NCBI RefSeq assembly: GCF_965243865.1
Contig: NZ_OZ251603.1
Location: 1,302,001-1,366,000, forward strand
DNA length: 64,000 nt
Direction: 5' to 3'
Source: Hyphomicrobium_A sp965243865
GTDB taxonomy: Bacteria; Pseudomonadota; Alphaproteobacteria; Rhizobiales; Hyphomicrobiaceae
In this document: positions 1 through 9,751 of the stretch, piece after piece
Position numbering within the stretch: the stretch's first letter is position 1
Layout: every line of letters starts with the position of its first letter
Position numbers and translations under genes: made by a program
Notes under the pieces: generated by a model
The model's input: the letters and a program-made list of their open reading frames with translations, nothing else
Told to the model about the DNA's origin: nothing
Databases searched by the model: none

Positions 1-1188
1 ACCCAGCCGCTCCATCAGTGGCTGCGCGCAGTGGTGCCCCGCGCGCACGGCAACGCCTGAGCGATCGATGATGGTCGCAATGTCGTGCGGGTGCAAACCG
101 TCCATTGTGAACGAAACGATGCCCCCCTTGCCCGGCGCATGACCATAGGTCTTGAGCCATGGCAGCTCTGCCAGCTGCGCATGCGCATAGGTCCGCAGCT
201 CGCCCTCGTGTCGGGCGATCTTGTCCCGGCCGACCTGCATCATGTAGTTGAGCGCCGCACCGAGCCCGATAGCCTCGACAATCGGCGGCGTACCCGCCTC
301 GAACTTGTGGGGCGCGGTGCCATACGTGATCCGGTCGACCGCGACGTGCTCGATCATGCCGCCGCCGCCCTGATAAGGCCGCATAGCATTGAGCAGCGCA
401 GCCTTCGCGTAAAGTACCCCGATCCCACTCGGCCCATAGGTTTTGTGACCGGTGAAGACATAGAAATCGGCGTCGAGATCGCGCACGTCCACCGCCAGAT
501 GCACCGCCGCCTGGCTCCCGTCGATCAGCACGGGAATACCGCGCGCGTGTGCCATCCGAATGATCTCCCGCACCGGCACCAGCGTGCCCGTCACGTTCGA
601 CATATGCGTGATGGCGACGAGCTTGGTGCGCGGTGTAAGAAGGCGCTCGAACTCATCCAGAATAAGCTCGCCGTTGTCGGCAATCGGCGCCCACTTCAGC
701 ACCGCCCCTTTGCGCTCGCGCAGGAAGTGCCAGGGCACGATGTTGGAATGATGCTCCATGATCGACAGGACGATCTCGTCGCCCTCGCCAATGTTGGCAC
801 CAAGCGACGACGCAACGAGGTTGATCGCCTCGGTCGCGTTCTTCGTGAAAATGATCTCATCGACGCTTCCCGCATTGAGGAACCGCCTCACGATCTCCCG
901 CGCATCCTCGAAGTGTTGCGTCGCCGTGTTCGACAGGTAATGCAGCCCGCGATGCACGTTCGCGTATTCGAACCGCATCGTGTGATCCATCGCATCGATC
1001 ACCGGGCGCGGCTTCTGTGCCGAGGCCGCGTTGTCGAGATAGACGAGCGGCTTGCCGTGAATCTCGCGAAACAGGATCGGAAAGTCGGCGCGGATGCTCG
1101 CGACGTCATAAGGGCGTTCGCCACCCTCAGCCGTCGCAGCCTTCACAGCGCCAACCTGCTTTTCCATTTCGCGAACTTCCGATGTCAT
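1..1188 (-). CDS. sufS: Cysteine desulfurase SufS (3' end cut by window edge)
   Basis: PLP-dependent cysteine desulfurase that takes sulfur from cysteine for Fe-S cluster assembly on the SufBCD scaffold. 396 residues are visible. The PLP lysine lies in TGHKTYGPSG, and the catalytic cysteine (Cys387, codon at 28-30) lies in RAGHHCAQP, a group II (SufS) signature. Only about 20 C-terminal residues should be missing compared with the usual length of roughly 410-420. The ATG at 1186-1188 overlaps the sufD stop as ATGA, with AAGGAG upstream inside the sufD end, so the two are probably translationally coupled. It is the last visible gene of the suf operon. Confidence 0.96.
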   Translation of the reverse strand, partial: MTSEVREMEKQVGAVKAATAEGGERPYDVASIRADFPILFREIHGKPLVYLDNAASAQKPRPVIDAMDHTMRFEYANVHRGLHYLSNTATQHFEDAREIVRRFLNAGSVDEIIFTKNATEAINLVASSLGANIGEGDEIVLSIMEHHSNIVPWHFLRERKGAVLKWAPIADNGELILDEFERLLTPRTKLVAITHMSNVTGTLVPVREIIRMAHARGIPVLIDGSQAAVHLAVDVRDLDADFYVFTGHKTYGPSGIGVLYAKAALLNAMRPYQGGGGMIEHVAVDRITYGTAPHKFEAGTPPIVEAIGLGAALNYMMQVGRDKIARHEGELRTYAHAQLAELPWLKTYGHAPGKGGIVSFTMDGLHPHDIATIIDRSGVAVRAGHHCAQPLMERLG

Positions 1189-2528
1189 GCCGCGCGCTCC
1201 TTGTGGTCAGCCTTGCGCAGCCAGCTACGGGCCATCGCTTCCAAAGCTTCACGCAGCCCTTCGTGTCTGACCTTCTCGATCGCTTCGCCAATAAACGATT
1301 CGATCATCAAAGCGCGCGCTTCCGCCTCCGGAATACCGCGTGAGCGACAATAGAAGATTAGGTCCTCGTCGAGGTCAGCGCTCGTCGAACCATGGCCGCA
1401 CACGACATCATCTGCGTAGATCTCGAGCTCGGGCTTGGAGTCGAACTCGCAGTCAGGCGACAGCATCAGCACCTGCGCCATCTGCTTGCCGTCCGTCTTC
1501 TGCGCGTCCGGCCGTACGATGACCTTGCCTTGGAACACCCCGCGCGCGTGATCTTCGAGAACACCCTTGAACAGCTCGCGGCTTATGCACTGAGGCACCG
1601 CATGATCGACGATCAGCGTCGTATCGATGTGCTCACCCTCTCGTGCCAAGAAAGCTCCAGACAGATCGATTTTGGCGCCGTCGCCAGCGAACGTCACACC
1701 CACTTGATTGCGGGCCAAGCCAGTTCCGGCGGTGAAATGGAAGCCGTTGTAGTCGGCATCCGGCCCCAGCTCCGTCAGCCAGTTGGCGAGATGCACACCA
1801 CCGCCGGTTTCGAGCGTGCACTTGACGTGCTCCAGGCGGGCTCCTTTGCCCACCACAACCTTGGTAGCAGTGTTGATCTGGAAATCCTGCGCGGCCTTGG
1901 GCAGCGTCGCGTACGCCTCGATGACGCTCGCCACCGCACCTTCGCCAACCCGCACGACGTTGCGCGTCGCCACGAATACCGGGTCCGCAGACGCCCGCAC
2001 GAACACGAGCAGCACCGGCTTCTCCAGCGACGCCAACGGCGTGATATCGACAACGGCACCGTCGGCCGCATAGGCCGTATTGAGCGCGATCACCGCATCG
2101 TCGTCGCGGCCGCTGGCATCGAGCAACTCGGCAGCGCTCGTGTCGCTGTCGAGCAGCGTCGCCAGCGAGGCCACGCTTACCTCGCCATCCGCCACCAGGT
2201 CGGACAGGTCCGGCGCATACTGGCCATCGACGAACACCACGCGGCGCGCCTCGACGGCTGCGAGCGGGCCAAGCGCTGCATTCACATCCGCTGGCGTCAG
2301 CGTGGGTGCCTTCTTCGCCGCAGGCAGCACTTCCTTCAGCACATTGCGCAGATCGGTGTACTTCCACGCCTCGACGCGGCGATGCGGCAGCCCGAGCGCC
2401 CCGAAGCGCCCGATCGCATCGAGCCGCAGCTTGCGGATGTCAGCCGACCCAGGCAGCTTGGCAGCGGCCGCCGAAAAAGCCTCCGACAGCGCTTGCTCTG
2501 CTTTGGTCTTCAATACGGCTACGTTCAT
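1185..2528 (-). CDS. sufD: Fe-S cluster assembly protein SufD
   Basis: Scaffold subunit of the SufBC2D complex, which builds Fe-S clusters in the cytoplasm. The 447-residue protein has the parallel beta-helix core typical of SufB/SufD. Its C-terminal block contains the family motif VVCGHGSTSADLDEDLIFYC followed by RGIPEAEARALMI. The ATG follows the sufC TAA with no spacing, and its stop overlaps sufS by 4 bases, so sufC, sufD and sufS form one tightly packed unit. Length and order match the alphaproteobacterial suf operon. Confidence 0.96.
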   Translation of the reverse strand: MNVAVLKTKAEQALSEAFSAAAAKLPGSADIRKLRLDAIGRFGALGLPHRRVEAWKYTDLRNVLKEVLPAAKKAPTLTPADVNAALGPLAAVEARRVVFVDGQYAPDLSDLVADGEVSVASLATLLDSDTSAAELLDASGRDDDAVIALNTAYAADGAVVDITPLASLEKPVLLVFVRASADPVFVATRNVVRVGEGAVASVIEAYATLPKAAQDFQINTATKVVVGKGARLEHVKCTLETGGGVHLANWLTELGPDADYNGFHFTAGTGLARNQVGVTFAGDGAKIDLSGAFLAREGEHIDTTLIVDHAVPQCISRELFKGVLEDHARGVFQGKVIVRPDAQKTDGKQMAQVLMLSPDCEFDSKPELEIYADDVVCGHGSTSADLDEDLIFYCRSRGIPEAEARALMIESFIGEAIEKVRHEGLREALEAMARSWLRKADHKERAA

Positions 2529-3284
2529 TTAAGCCGCCTTTGCCTGATATTCGGCGTAGCCCGACTTCTCCAGCTCCTTGGCCAGAGAGGCATCCCCCGA
2601 CTTGCGGATCCGACCGTCGACCATCACGTGCACGCGGTCGGGCACGATGTGATCCAGCAGCCGCTGATAGTGCGTGATGACCAGCATCGCGCGATCAGGC
2701 GATCGCATTGCATTGACGCCGTCAGAGACGACGCGCAGCGCATCGATGTCGAGACCCGAATCCGTTTCATCGAGCACGCACAGCGTCGGCTCCAGCGCTT
2801 CCATCTGCAGGATTTCCGCGCGCTTCTTCTCGCCGCCCGAGAACCCGACGTTCACCGGACGCTTCAGCATGTCCATGTCGATCTTCAGCCGCGCAGCCTT
2901 CTCCTTCACAAACTTCAGGAACTCCGGCGTCGACATCTCGGGTTCGCCGCGCGCCTTGCGCACCGCGTTGACCGCAGTCCGAAGGAACGTCAGGCCGGCT
3001 ACGCCGGGGATTTCCATCGGATACTGGAAGGCGAGGAACACGCCCTTCGCCGCGCGCTCTTCCGGCTCCATCTCGAGGATGCTCTCGCCGTTCCACAGGA
3101 TGTCGCCCGACGTCACCTCATACCCGTCGCGCCCCGCCAGCACATACGCGAGCGTCGACTTGCCCGATCCATTCGGGCCCATGATCGCGTGCACCTCACC
3201 TTTCGGAATGGTGAGCGTCAGCCCCTTCAGGATCTCACGATCCTCGTCGGCGAGCTTCACGTGCAGGTCTTTGATCTCAAGCAT
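2529..3284 (-). CDS. sufC: Fe-S cluster assembly ATPase SufC
   Basis: ABC-type ATPase that drives conformational change in the SufBCD scaffold. The 251 residues include Walker A GPNGSGKST (36-44), signature FSGGEKKRAE, Walker B LCVLDETDSGLD and the switch histidine in VITHYQ. It has no membrane segments, as expected for this soluble ABC protein. The gene lies 98 bases downstream of sufB. That gap is unusually long for this operon and contains a small hairpin repeat. Confidence 0.97.
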   Translation of the reverse strand: MLEIKDLHVKLADEDREILKGLTLTIPKGEVHAIMGPNGSGKSTLAYVLAGRDGYEVTSGDILWNGESILEMEPEERAAKGVFLAFQYPMEIPGVAGLTFLRTAVNAVRKARGEPEMSTPEFLKFVKEKAARLKIDMDMLKRPVNVGFSGGEKKRAEILQMEALEPTLCVLDETDSGLDIDALRVVSDGVNAMRSPDRAMLVITHYQRLLDHIVPDRVHVMVDGRIRKSGDASLAKELEKSGYAEYQAKAA

Positions 3285-3339
3285 CGTCCCACTTCCTCAT
3301 TCACCGAGCGCCGAACTCGGGCGTGTCGTTCTCAATCTG

Positions 3340-3363
3340 TCATCCTGGGGCTCGTCCCCGGGA
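3340..3363. repeat. Short hairpin repeat in the sufB-sufC gap
   Basis: In the 98-base gap, CCTGGGG (3344-3350) and CCCCGGG (3356-3362) form a 7-bp stem with one G-U pair and a 5-base loop. It sits in a context (TGTCATCCTGGGG) resembling short interspersed palindromes often seen between genes in Hyphomicrobiales. No T-tract follows on the operon strand, so termination is not obvious. It may stabilise or process the suf mRNA. Only one copy was found in the window, so calling it a repeat rests on recollection of the motif. Confidence 0.4.
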
Positions 3364-3382
3364 TTAAACAACTCTCAGACGG

Positions 3383-4852
<1,470 letters not shown>

Positions 4853-4886
4853 AACTACCCTTTCAACGTCTCAAACTGTCCAAGCC

Positions 4887-6020
4887 TCAGGCCGCGAGCG
4901 CCGCGCCGCCTGCAACTTTTTGCCAAGCCGCCAAGAAGGCGGCGATATCTGTTTCGCTCGTCTCTGCACCGAGACTGACGCGCACCGCCGAACGGGCAAC
5001 GCTCTCGGGCAATCCCATCGCGGTGATCACGGTGTTGGCGCCGACCTTGCCGGACGTGCATGCCGCGCCAGCACTGATCGCAACGCCTTCCATGTCCATA
5101 CGGATAACGAGCGTTTCGGCCTGTTTGCCCGGCACAGCGATGCAAGACGTATTGCCGATGCGCGGTGCATTCCGCCCGATGATCACGGCATCCGGTGTCA
5201 GCGACATAACGCTGGCTTCGAGCTGATCGCGCAGAGCGCTGGCGCGCTTCATCGCCTCGACATCGCGCGCAACCTCGGCGGCCGCCGCGCCAAACCCCGC
5301 GATCCCAACGACGTTCTCGGTACCACCGCGCCGGCGGCGCTCCTGCCCGCCGCCTTTGACGAGCGCCGGCAGGTTGACGCCATCTCGAATGACGAGCGCG
5401 CCCACACCGCGCGGACCGCCGAGCTTGTGCGCCGAGATCGTCAGCGTGTCGGCACCCAGCGAAGCAAAGTCCACCGGCAGACGCCCTACGCCCTGCACGG
5501 CATCGACGTGCAGCGCGACACCGAGTGACCGCGCCAGGTCGGCAGCTTCCGCGACCGGCTGAATGACGCCCGTTTCGTTGTTCACCATCATCACGCTCAG
5601 CAGCGCGCGCGCACCGCCCTGCGCCGCATGCGACAGCGCTTCCTGCACTGAGCCCAGATCGACGACACCATCCTGGCTCGCCGACAGCGCAATCACCTTG
5701 GCGCCGCACGCACGTGCCGGTGCCAGTAGGGAATCGTGCTCGATCGCGGAAACGCAGATCGCCTTCCAACCCGCATCCATCACCGCGTTGTTGGCTTCCG
5801 TTGCTCCGCTGGTAAAAACGACTTCGCTCGGCTTGGCGCCGACAAGCGCGGCCACCTGCTCGCGCGCCTTCTCGACGATCGCGCGCGCTCGGCGCCCTTC
5901 CGCGTGCACTGACGAGGGATTGCCCGTCACGTCCATCGCGGCAACCATCGCCGCACGCGCGCTATCGCGCAGCGGTGCCGATGCGTTGTTGTCGAGATAG
6001 GTCCGCGTCGCGTCCGTCAT
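4887..6020 (-). CDS. IscS/NifS-type cysteine desulfurase in suf operon
   Basis: Second cysteine desulfurase of the operon, group I type. The 377 residues include the N-terminal YLDNNASAPL, PLP lysine 199 in SAHKLGGPRG and catalytic Cys321 in the flexible-loop motif GAACTSGK, a context distinct from the SufS loop. Its ATG overlaps the regulator stop (ATGA), so the chosen start at 6020 is firm. A longer upstream frame would run into the regulator gene. Alphaproteobacterial suf operons commonly carry both a NifS/IscS-like gene near the front and sufS further down. The division of labour between them cannot be read from sequence. Confidence 0.93.
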   Translation of the reverse strand: MTDATRTYLDNNASAPLRDSARAAMVAAMDVTGNPSSVHAEGRRARAIVEKAREQVAALVGAKPSEVVFTSGATEANNAVMDAGWKAICVSAIEHDSLLAPARACGAKVIALSASQDGVVDLGSVQEALSHAAQGGARALLSVMMVNNETGVIQPVAEAADLARSLGVALHVDAVQGVGRLPVDFASLGADTLTISAHKLGGPRGVGALVIRDGVNLPALVKGGGQERRRRGGTENVVGIAGFGAAAAEVARDVEAMKRASALRDQLEASVMSLTPDAVIIGRNAPRIGNTSCIAVPGKQAETLVIRMDMEGVAISAGAACTSGKVGANTVITAMGLPESVARSAVRVSLGAETSETDIAAFLAAWQKVAGGAALAA

Positions 6021-6493
6021 CGAGCTGCAAACTCCGGCTGACGATGCGGCTGCGCCTCCACCTGCGGCGTCTCGACCGGCTTCGGTGCAACCGGGAAACC
6101 GTCGATCACGTCCTGCAGAGAAACGTTGGCGAGAAAGCTGGCGATATGATTGCCCAACGCGTGCCAGAGGCCGTGCGTCAGACAACGCCGGTCCCCAAGA
6201 CAGCCGTTGTCGGCGTCGAGGCAGCGCGTCAGCCGCGTCTCCTCTTCCATGGCCTTCATGATCTCGTCGATGTGGATGTCGGCTGCGGGACGCGCCAGCG
6301 AGTAGCCACCGGAGCGACCGCGCGCGCTGTCAACGAGACCGGCGCGGCGTAAGCGCAGAAAGATCTGTTCAAGATAGGCGAGCGAGAGTCCCTGCCGCTC
6401 GGCAATCGCGGACAGCGGCACGGCGGATTCGCCGTACTTGGCGAGATCGGCCATCGCCATGACCGCGTAACGGGCTTTGGTATTCAACTCCAC
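6017..6493 (-). CDS. Rrf2/IscR-family Fe-S regulator
   Basis: 158-residue Rrf2 winged-helix regulator that heads the suf operon. The helix-turn-helix region spans about residues 25-60 (LSAIAERQGLSLAYLEQIF, then GGYSLARP). Cys91, Cys98, Cys104 and His107 fit the IscR [2Fe-2S] ligand set (C-x6-C-x5-C-x2-H here). It therefore probably senses cluster supply and controls its own operon. The proline/glutamine-rich tail after residue 135 is variable in the family. The gene overlaps the next by 4 bases. It is IscR-like rather than RirA-like by neighbourhood, but the exact subgroup is not certain. Confidence 0.92.
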   Translation of the reverse strand: MELNTKARYAVMAMADLAKYGESAVPLSAIAERQGLSLAYLEQIFLRLRRAGLVDSARGRSGGYSLARPAADIHIDEIMKAMEEETRLTRCLDADNGCLGDRRCLTHGLWHALGNHIASFLANVSLQDVIDGFPVAPKPVETPQVEAQPHRQPEFAAR

Positions 6494-6629
6494 GCCACTT
6501 CCTCCGCGACCCCAGCACCTTCAAAGACGCTGGCATTAACCGGGCGCTTTCTCTTGCAATCGGCACGGGGCCGTGTGCTAAGAAGCGCCTCCACCGGAAA
6601 GCGAGACTGACCGACGTCAGCGCCCGCTT

Positions 6630-6646
6630 TTTCGAACAGTTCTAAA
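6630..6646 (-). promoter_or_regulatory. Irr box / iron control element at suf promoter
   Basis: TTTCGAACAGTTCTAAA matches the ICE/Irr consensus TTTAGAAnnnTTCTAAA at 13 of 14 defined positions. It starts a few bases after the predicted transcription start of the suf operon, a position suited to repression. Irr control of suf operons is established in Hyphomicrobiales. The site itself is inferred from sequence match. Confidence 0.7.
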
Positions 6647-6655
6647 GACTGTAGG

Positions 6656-6684
6656 AATATGTAAATTCCGAGCCCACAAGTCAA
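6656..6684 (-). promoter_or_regulatory. Sigma-70-type promoter of the suf operon
   Basis: Reading the minus strand, TTGACT (6684-6679) and CATATT (6661-6656) are separated by 17 bases. Transcription would begin near 6649, giving a leader of about 155 bases before the regulator gene. The Irr box covers roughly +3 to +20. The match is good at -35 and moderate at -10. Confidence 0.6.
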
Positions 6685-6778
6685 GGATTGGCTACGCCCA
6701 ATTCTTCGGCCTGTCTAAGGGCTCTGCCTCGCCCCGTGTTGGCGGTCGAACCGCAGCCCCTCAACAGTTGGAATTTCG

Positions 6779-7552
6779 ATGCCCGAGCTGATCATCAATG
6801 GGCCTGCCGGCCGTTTGGAAGCCCGCTATCATCATGAGCCGGCCGGAGACAGCCCGATTGCCCTGATCCTGCACCCGCACCCCCAGTTCGGCGGGACGAT
6901 GAACAATCAGGTCGTCTACACGCTCTATCACACGTTCGTTGAACGCGGTTTTTCGGTCCTGCGCTTCAATTTCCGCGGCGTCGGCCGCAGCCAGGGCGTC
7001 TGGGACGGTGGCCCGGGAGAACTCTCCGACGCGGCCTCGGCCCTCGACTGGCTGCAGATCGTCAAGCCCGACGCCAAGAGCTGCTGGATCGCCGGCGTCT
7101 CGTTCGGCACCTGGATCGCCATGCAGCTGCTGATGCGCCGCCCCGAGGTGGAAGGCTTCATCTGCGTCGCCCCCCCTTCAAATCTTTATGATTTCTCGTT
7201 CCTTGCGCCCTGCCCGGCCTCCGGCCTGATGATCAACGGCGACAAGGACCGCGTCGTGCCCTCCAATTCGGTTGGCGATCTTTCCCAGCGCCTGAAGACC
7301 CAGCGCGGCATCAAGATCACCCACCAGGTCGTCCCCGGTGCCAACCACTTCTTCCAGGACAAGCTCGATGAGCTGAAAGACGCCGTCGGCACCTACGTCG
7401 ATGCCCGCATGGAGCAGGCCGAGATCGACCGCGCCCAGGAGAAGGAGCGCGAGCGCGAGAAGGAGCGCGAGCGTCAGCGTCAACGTGAGCTCGAGCGCCA
7501 GGAAGAGTCCACCGGAGGAGGCGATGACGATGGCGAGGGGGACGCCGAGTAA
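6779..7552 (+). CDS. Alpha/beta hydrolase (COG2945-like) with charged tail
   Basis: Predicted cytosolic serine hydrolase of the alpha/beta fold, substrate unknown. Visible elements are HPHPQFGGTMNN (32-43, oxyanion region), FNFRGVGRS, nucleophile Ser108 in GVSFG, an acidic residue in GDKD (154-157) and His190 in GANHFF, which together make a complete triad. The core ends near residue 215. Residues 217-257 form a highly charged Glu/Arg/Lys run followed by an acidic Gly/Asp tail, absent from typical family members of about 210-220 residues. It diverges from the suf operon across a 285-base gap. The M28 peptidase follows after 12 bases, so they are probably co-transcribed. Confidence 0.88.
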   Translation: MPELIINGPAGRLEARYHHEPAGDSPIALILHPHPQFGGTMNNQVVYTLYHTFVERGFSVLRFNFRGVGRSQGVWDGGPGELSDAASALDWLQIVKPDAKSCWIAGVSFGTWIAMQLLMRRPEVEGFICVAPPSNLYDFSFLAPCPASGLMINGDKDRVVPSNSVGDLSQRLKTQRGIKITHQVVPGANHFFQDKLDELKDAVGTYVDARMEQAEIDRAQEKEREREKERERQRQRELERQEESTGGGDDDGEGDAE

Positions 7553-7564
7553 GGGTTCAGCCCC

Positions 7565-8566
7565 GTGCTGAAGCTGATCGCGCTTTGGGGCGCAGGGCTG
7601 CTGCTGAGCGCCATCGCCGCGCTTGCCGTCGCCTATTGGTATTCGCTGAGCCTGCCGGGCGAGAGCTTTACCGGCCCTCCCCCGCCGCTCACCGACGAGG
7701 AGCACCACCTCGCGCAGCGTTTGCGCCGCCACGTCACCGCGATCGCCAGCGAACCGCACAACATCGTCCACTACGACGCACTCGAAAAATCGGCCGTCTA
7801 CATCGAGGCCGAGTTGAGGGCGCTCGGCTACGAGCCGGTGTCGCAGGCCTACGACGTCGACGGCAAGAGCGTGCGCAACATCTCCGTGGAGATCGCGCCC
7901 CAAGATGCCGGCCCAGCAACGCCGAGCCTTGTCGTCGGAGCGCACTATGATTCCTACGGCAACGCTCCCGGCGCCAACGACAACGGCAGCGGTTCCGCCG
8001 CCGTCATCGAGCTTGCGCGCCTGCTGAAAGACATGCCGCTCAAGGATAAGCGCCTGCGGCTTGTGCTCTTCGTCAACGAAGAGCCTCCCTACGACCGCAC
8101 GCCCGACATGGGCAGCTATCGCTTCGCCAAGCAGTTGAAGGACAACGGCGAGAAACTGATCGGCATGGTCTCTCTCGAAACCATCGGCGCTTTCTCCGAC
8201 CAGCCGGGGACACAGAAGTATCCGCCCCCATTCGATCTCATCTTTCCCGACGTCGCCAACTTCGTCGCCCTGGTCGCACTACCCGGCGGGCGCTCGTTCC
8301 TGCACGAATTCGTCGCCAGCTTCCGCGGCCACACAAAAATCCCGACCATCGGCGGCACGGCCCCCGATTTCATCGACGGCATCGGCTGGTCCGACCACTG
8401 GGCGTTTTACATGTTCGGCTATCCGGCGATCATGATCACGGACACAGCGCTATTCCGCTATCCCGAATATCACACGCCGTCCGACACGCCCGACAAGGTC
8501 GACTACGACAAGCTCGCCCACATCACCCAGGGCGTCGCCGCCACTGTGCGCGATCTTCTGCAGTAG
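7565..8566 (+). CDS. M28-family zinc aminopeptidase, membrane anchored
   Basis: 333-residue peptidase with an N-terminal hydrophobic anchor (about residues 3-25), so the catalytic domain is probably periplasmic. M28 metal-ligand motifs are present: GAHYDS, the NDNGSGS block, NEE with the general-base glutamate, SLETIG and a C-terminal WSDHWAF/EYHTPSDTP segment. This supports a two-zinc exopeptidase fold. The GTG start has AAGGG about 9 bases upstream. It lies 12 bases after the hydrolase gene. The substrate (peptides or another amide) cannot be read from sequence. Confidence 0.88.
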   Translation: MLKLIALWGAGLLLSAIAALAVAYWYSLSLPGESFTGPPPPLTDEEHHLAQRLRRHVTAIASEPHNIVHYDALEKSAVYIEAELRALGYEPVSQAYDVDGKSVRNISVEIAPQDAGPATPSLVVGAHYDSYGNAPGANDNGSGSAAVIELARLLKDMPLKDKRLRLVLFVNEEPPYDRTPDMGSYRFAKQLKDNGEKLIGMVSLETIGAFSDQPGTQKYPPPFDLIFPDVANFVALVALPGGRSFLHEFVASFRGHTKIPTIGGTAPDFIDGIGWSDHWAFYMFGYPAIMITDTALFRYPEYHTPSDTPDKVDYDKLAHITQGVAATVRDLLQ

Positions 8567-8578
8567 TCGCGGACAACC

Positions 8579-9685
8579 TCACCGCGCCGGGCAGACGACG
8601 CCGCCGCTCATCGGCTCGGGAACGCCAGTCGTCTCCGGGAACGTGATCGGCAGGTTTTCAGCCGCACGCACCGCGAGATACGCCCACGCTTCGGCCTCGA
8701 TGAAATCGCCACTGAAACCGAGCGCCTCCGCCGGGACCACGGCATTGGGCACATTGGCGGCAATCATGCCCATCAGTGTCTTGTTCTTGCGTCCGCCCCC
8801 GCACACGATCCATAGCCGCGGCTCCTCCGGCATGTGCTCGCGCGCCTTGCCGATGGTGGCGGCCGTAAACGCCGTCAGCGTGGCCGCACCATTTTCCAGC
8901 GACAAGCCCGCGACCGGCGCCGACGAGAAGTCATTGCGATCCAGCGACTTCGGCGGCGGCTTCCCGAGATAGGCATTGGTTAGCAGCTCCTGCAGCGCGT
9001 CCTCATCCGACTTCCCCCGCGCCGCCAGCGCACCGCCCGCATCGTGCGGCTCTCCCGTGCGCGCCAGCACCCAATCATCGATCAGAGCGTTGCCCGGCCC
9101 CGTGTCGAACGCCAGCATGCGGCCGCCGCGTCCGACCCACGTGACGTTGCCCACGCCGCCAACGTTCACGAATGCAACGGGTAGCTCCGGCAACGTCGCC
9201 GCCAGCGCGCGGTGATAGACCGGCACCAACGGTGCACCCTGCCCGCCCGCCGCAACATCGGCCGCGCGCAAGTCGTACACGACATCGACGCCCATACGTT
9301 GTGCCAGCATCTGGCCATCGCCCAGCTGCACCGTCAGCTTGCGCGGCGCATCGTGCAGCACCGTCTGCCCGTGATACCCGATGAGGTCCACCTGAGCCTT
9401 TTCGATGCCGTTTGCCCGCAGAAACCGCTCGACCGCCTCGGCGTTGAGCTCTGTCAGTTCGCGCTCGAGTGCCGCCAGGCAGCCGGGCCGTGCATCCCGC
9501 GCCGTAATGCCCTTGGCCTCGATGAGCGCCGCCCTGAGCTTCACCTTTGCCTCTGCCGGGTATGGGTAGCTGGCCGCCGGCCCATGCCGTAGCGCGCGAT
9601 CCCCGTCCGTATCCAGCAGCGCCACATCGATGCCGTCCATCGACGTGCCACTCATCAGCCCTACTGCGCGCCGCAGCTTGCTCAT
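8579..9685 (-). CDS. anmK: Anhydro-N-acetylmuramic acid kinase AnmK
   Basis: Cell-wall recycling kinase that converts anhydro-MurNAc to MurNAc-6-phosphate. The N-terminal GLMSGTSMDGIDVAL is diagnostic, followed by GYHGQTVLHDAP, the nucleotide-binding DTGPGN segment and CGGGRKN. The 368-residue length is normal. The ATG at 9685 is chosen because GLMSGTS normally begins about 8 residues in. An in-frame ATG at 9703 would add six residues. It is convergent with the M28 gene (12-base gap) and divergent from tyrS with only 66 bases between starts. Confidence 0.94.
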   Translation of the reverse strand: MSKLRRAVGLMSGTSMDGIDVALLDTDGDRALRHGPAASYPYPAEAKVKLRAALIEAKGITARDARPGCLAALERELTELNAEAVERFLRANGIEKAQVDLIGYHGQTVLHDAPRKLTVQLGDGQMLAQRMGVDVVYDLRAADVAAGGQGAPLVPVYHRALAATLPELPVAFVNVGGVGNVTWVGRGGRMLAFDTGPGNALIDDWVLARTGEPHDAGGALAARGKSDEDALQELLTNAYLGKPPPKSLDRNDFSSAPVAGLSLENGAATLTAFTAATIGKAREHMPEEPRLWIVCGGGRKNKTLMGMIAANVPNAVVPAEALGFSGDFIEAEAWAYLAVRAAENLPITFPETTGVPEPMSGGVVCPAR

Positions 9686-9751
9686 CTGCCTCTTCCCGTG
9701 CATGTTCCGCCCCGCCGCCGCAGCGAAGCGGCAGACTGTGATAGCGAAGCG

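Noticed and set aside
85..1353. Long plus-strand open frame across sufS and sufD
   Set aside because: It is antisense to clear sufS and the end of sufD. High-GC codons leave the complementary frame open, and the translation is Arg/His-rich without any domain.
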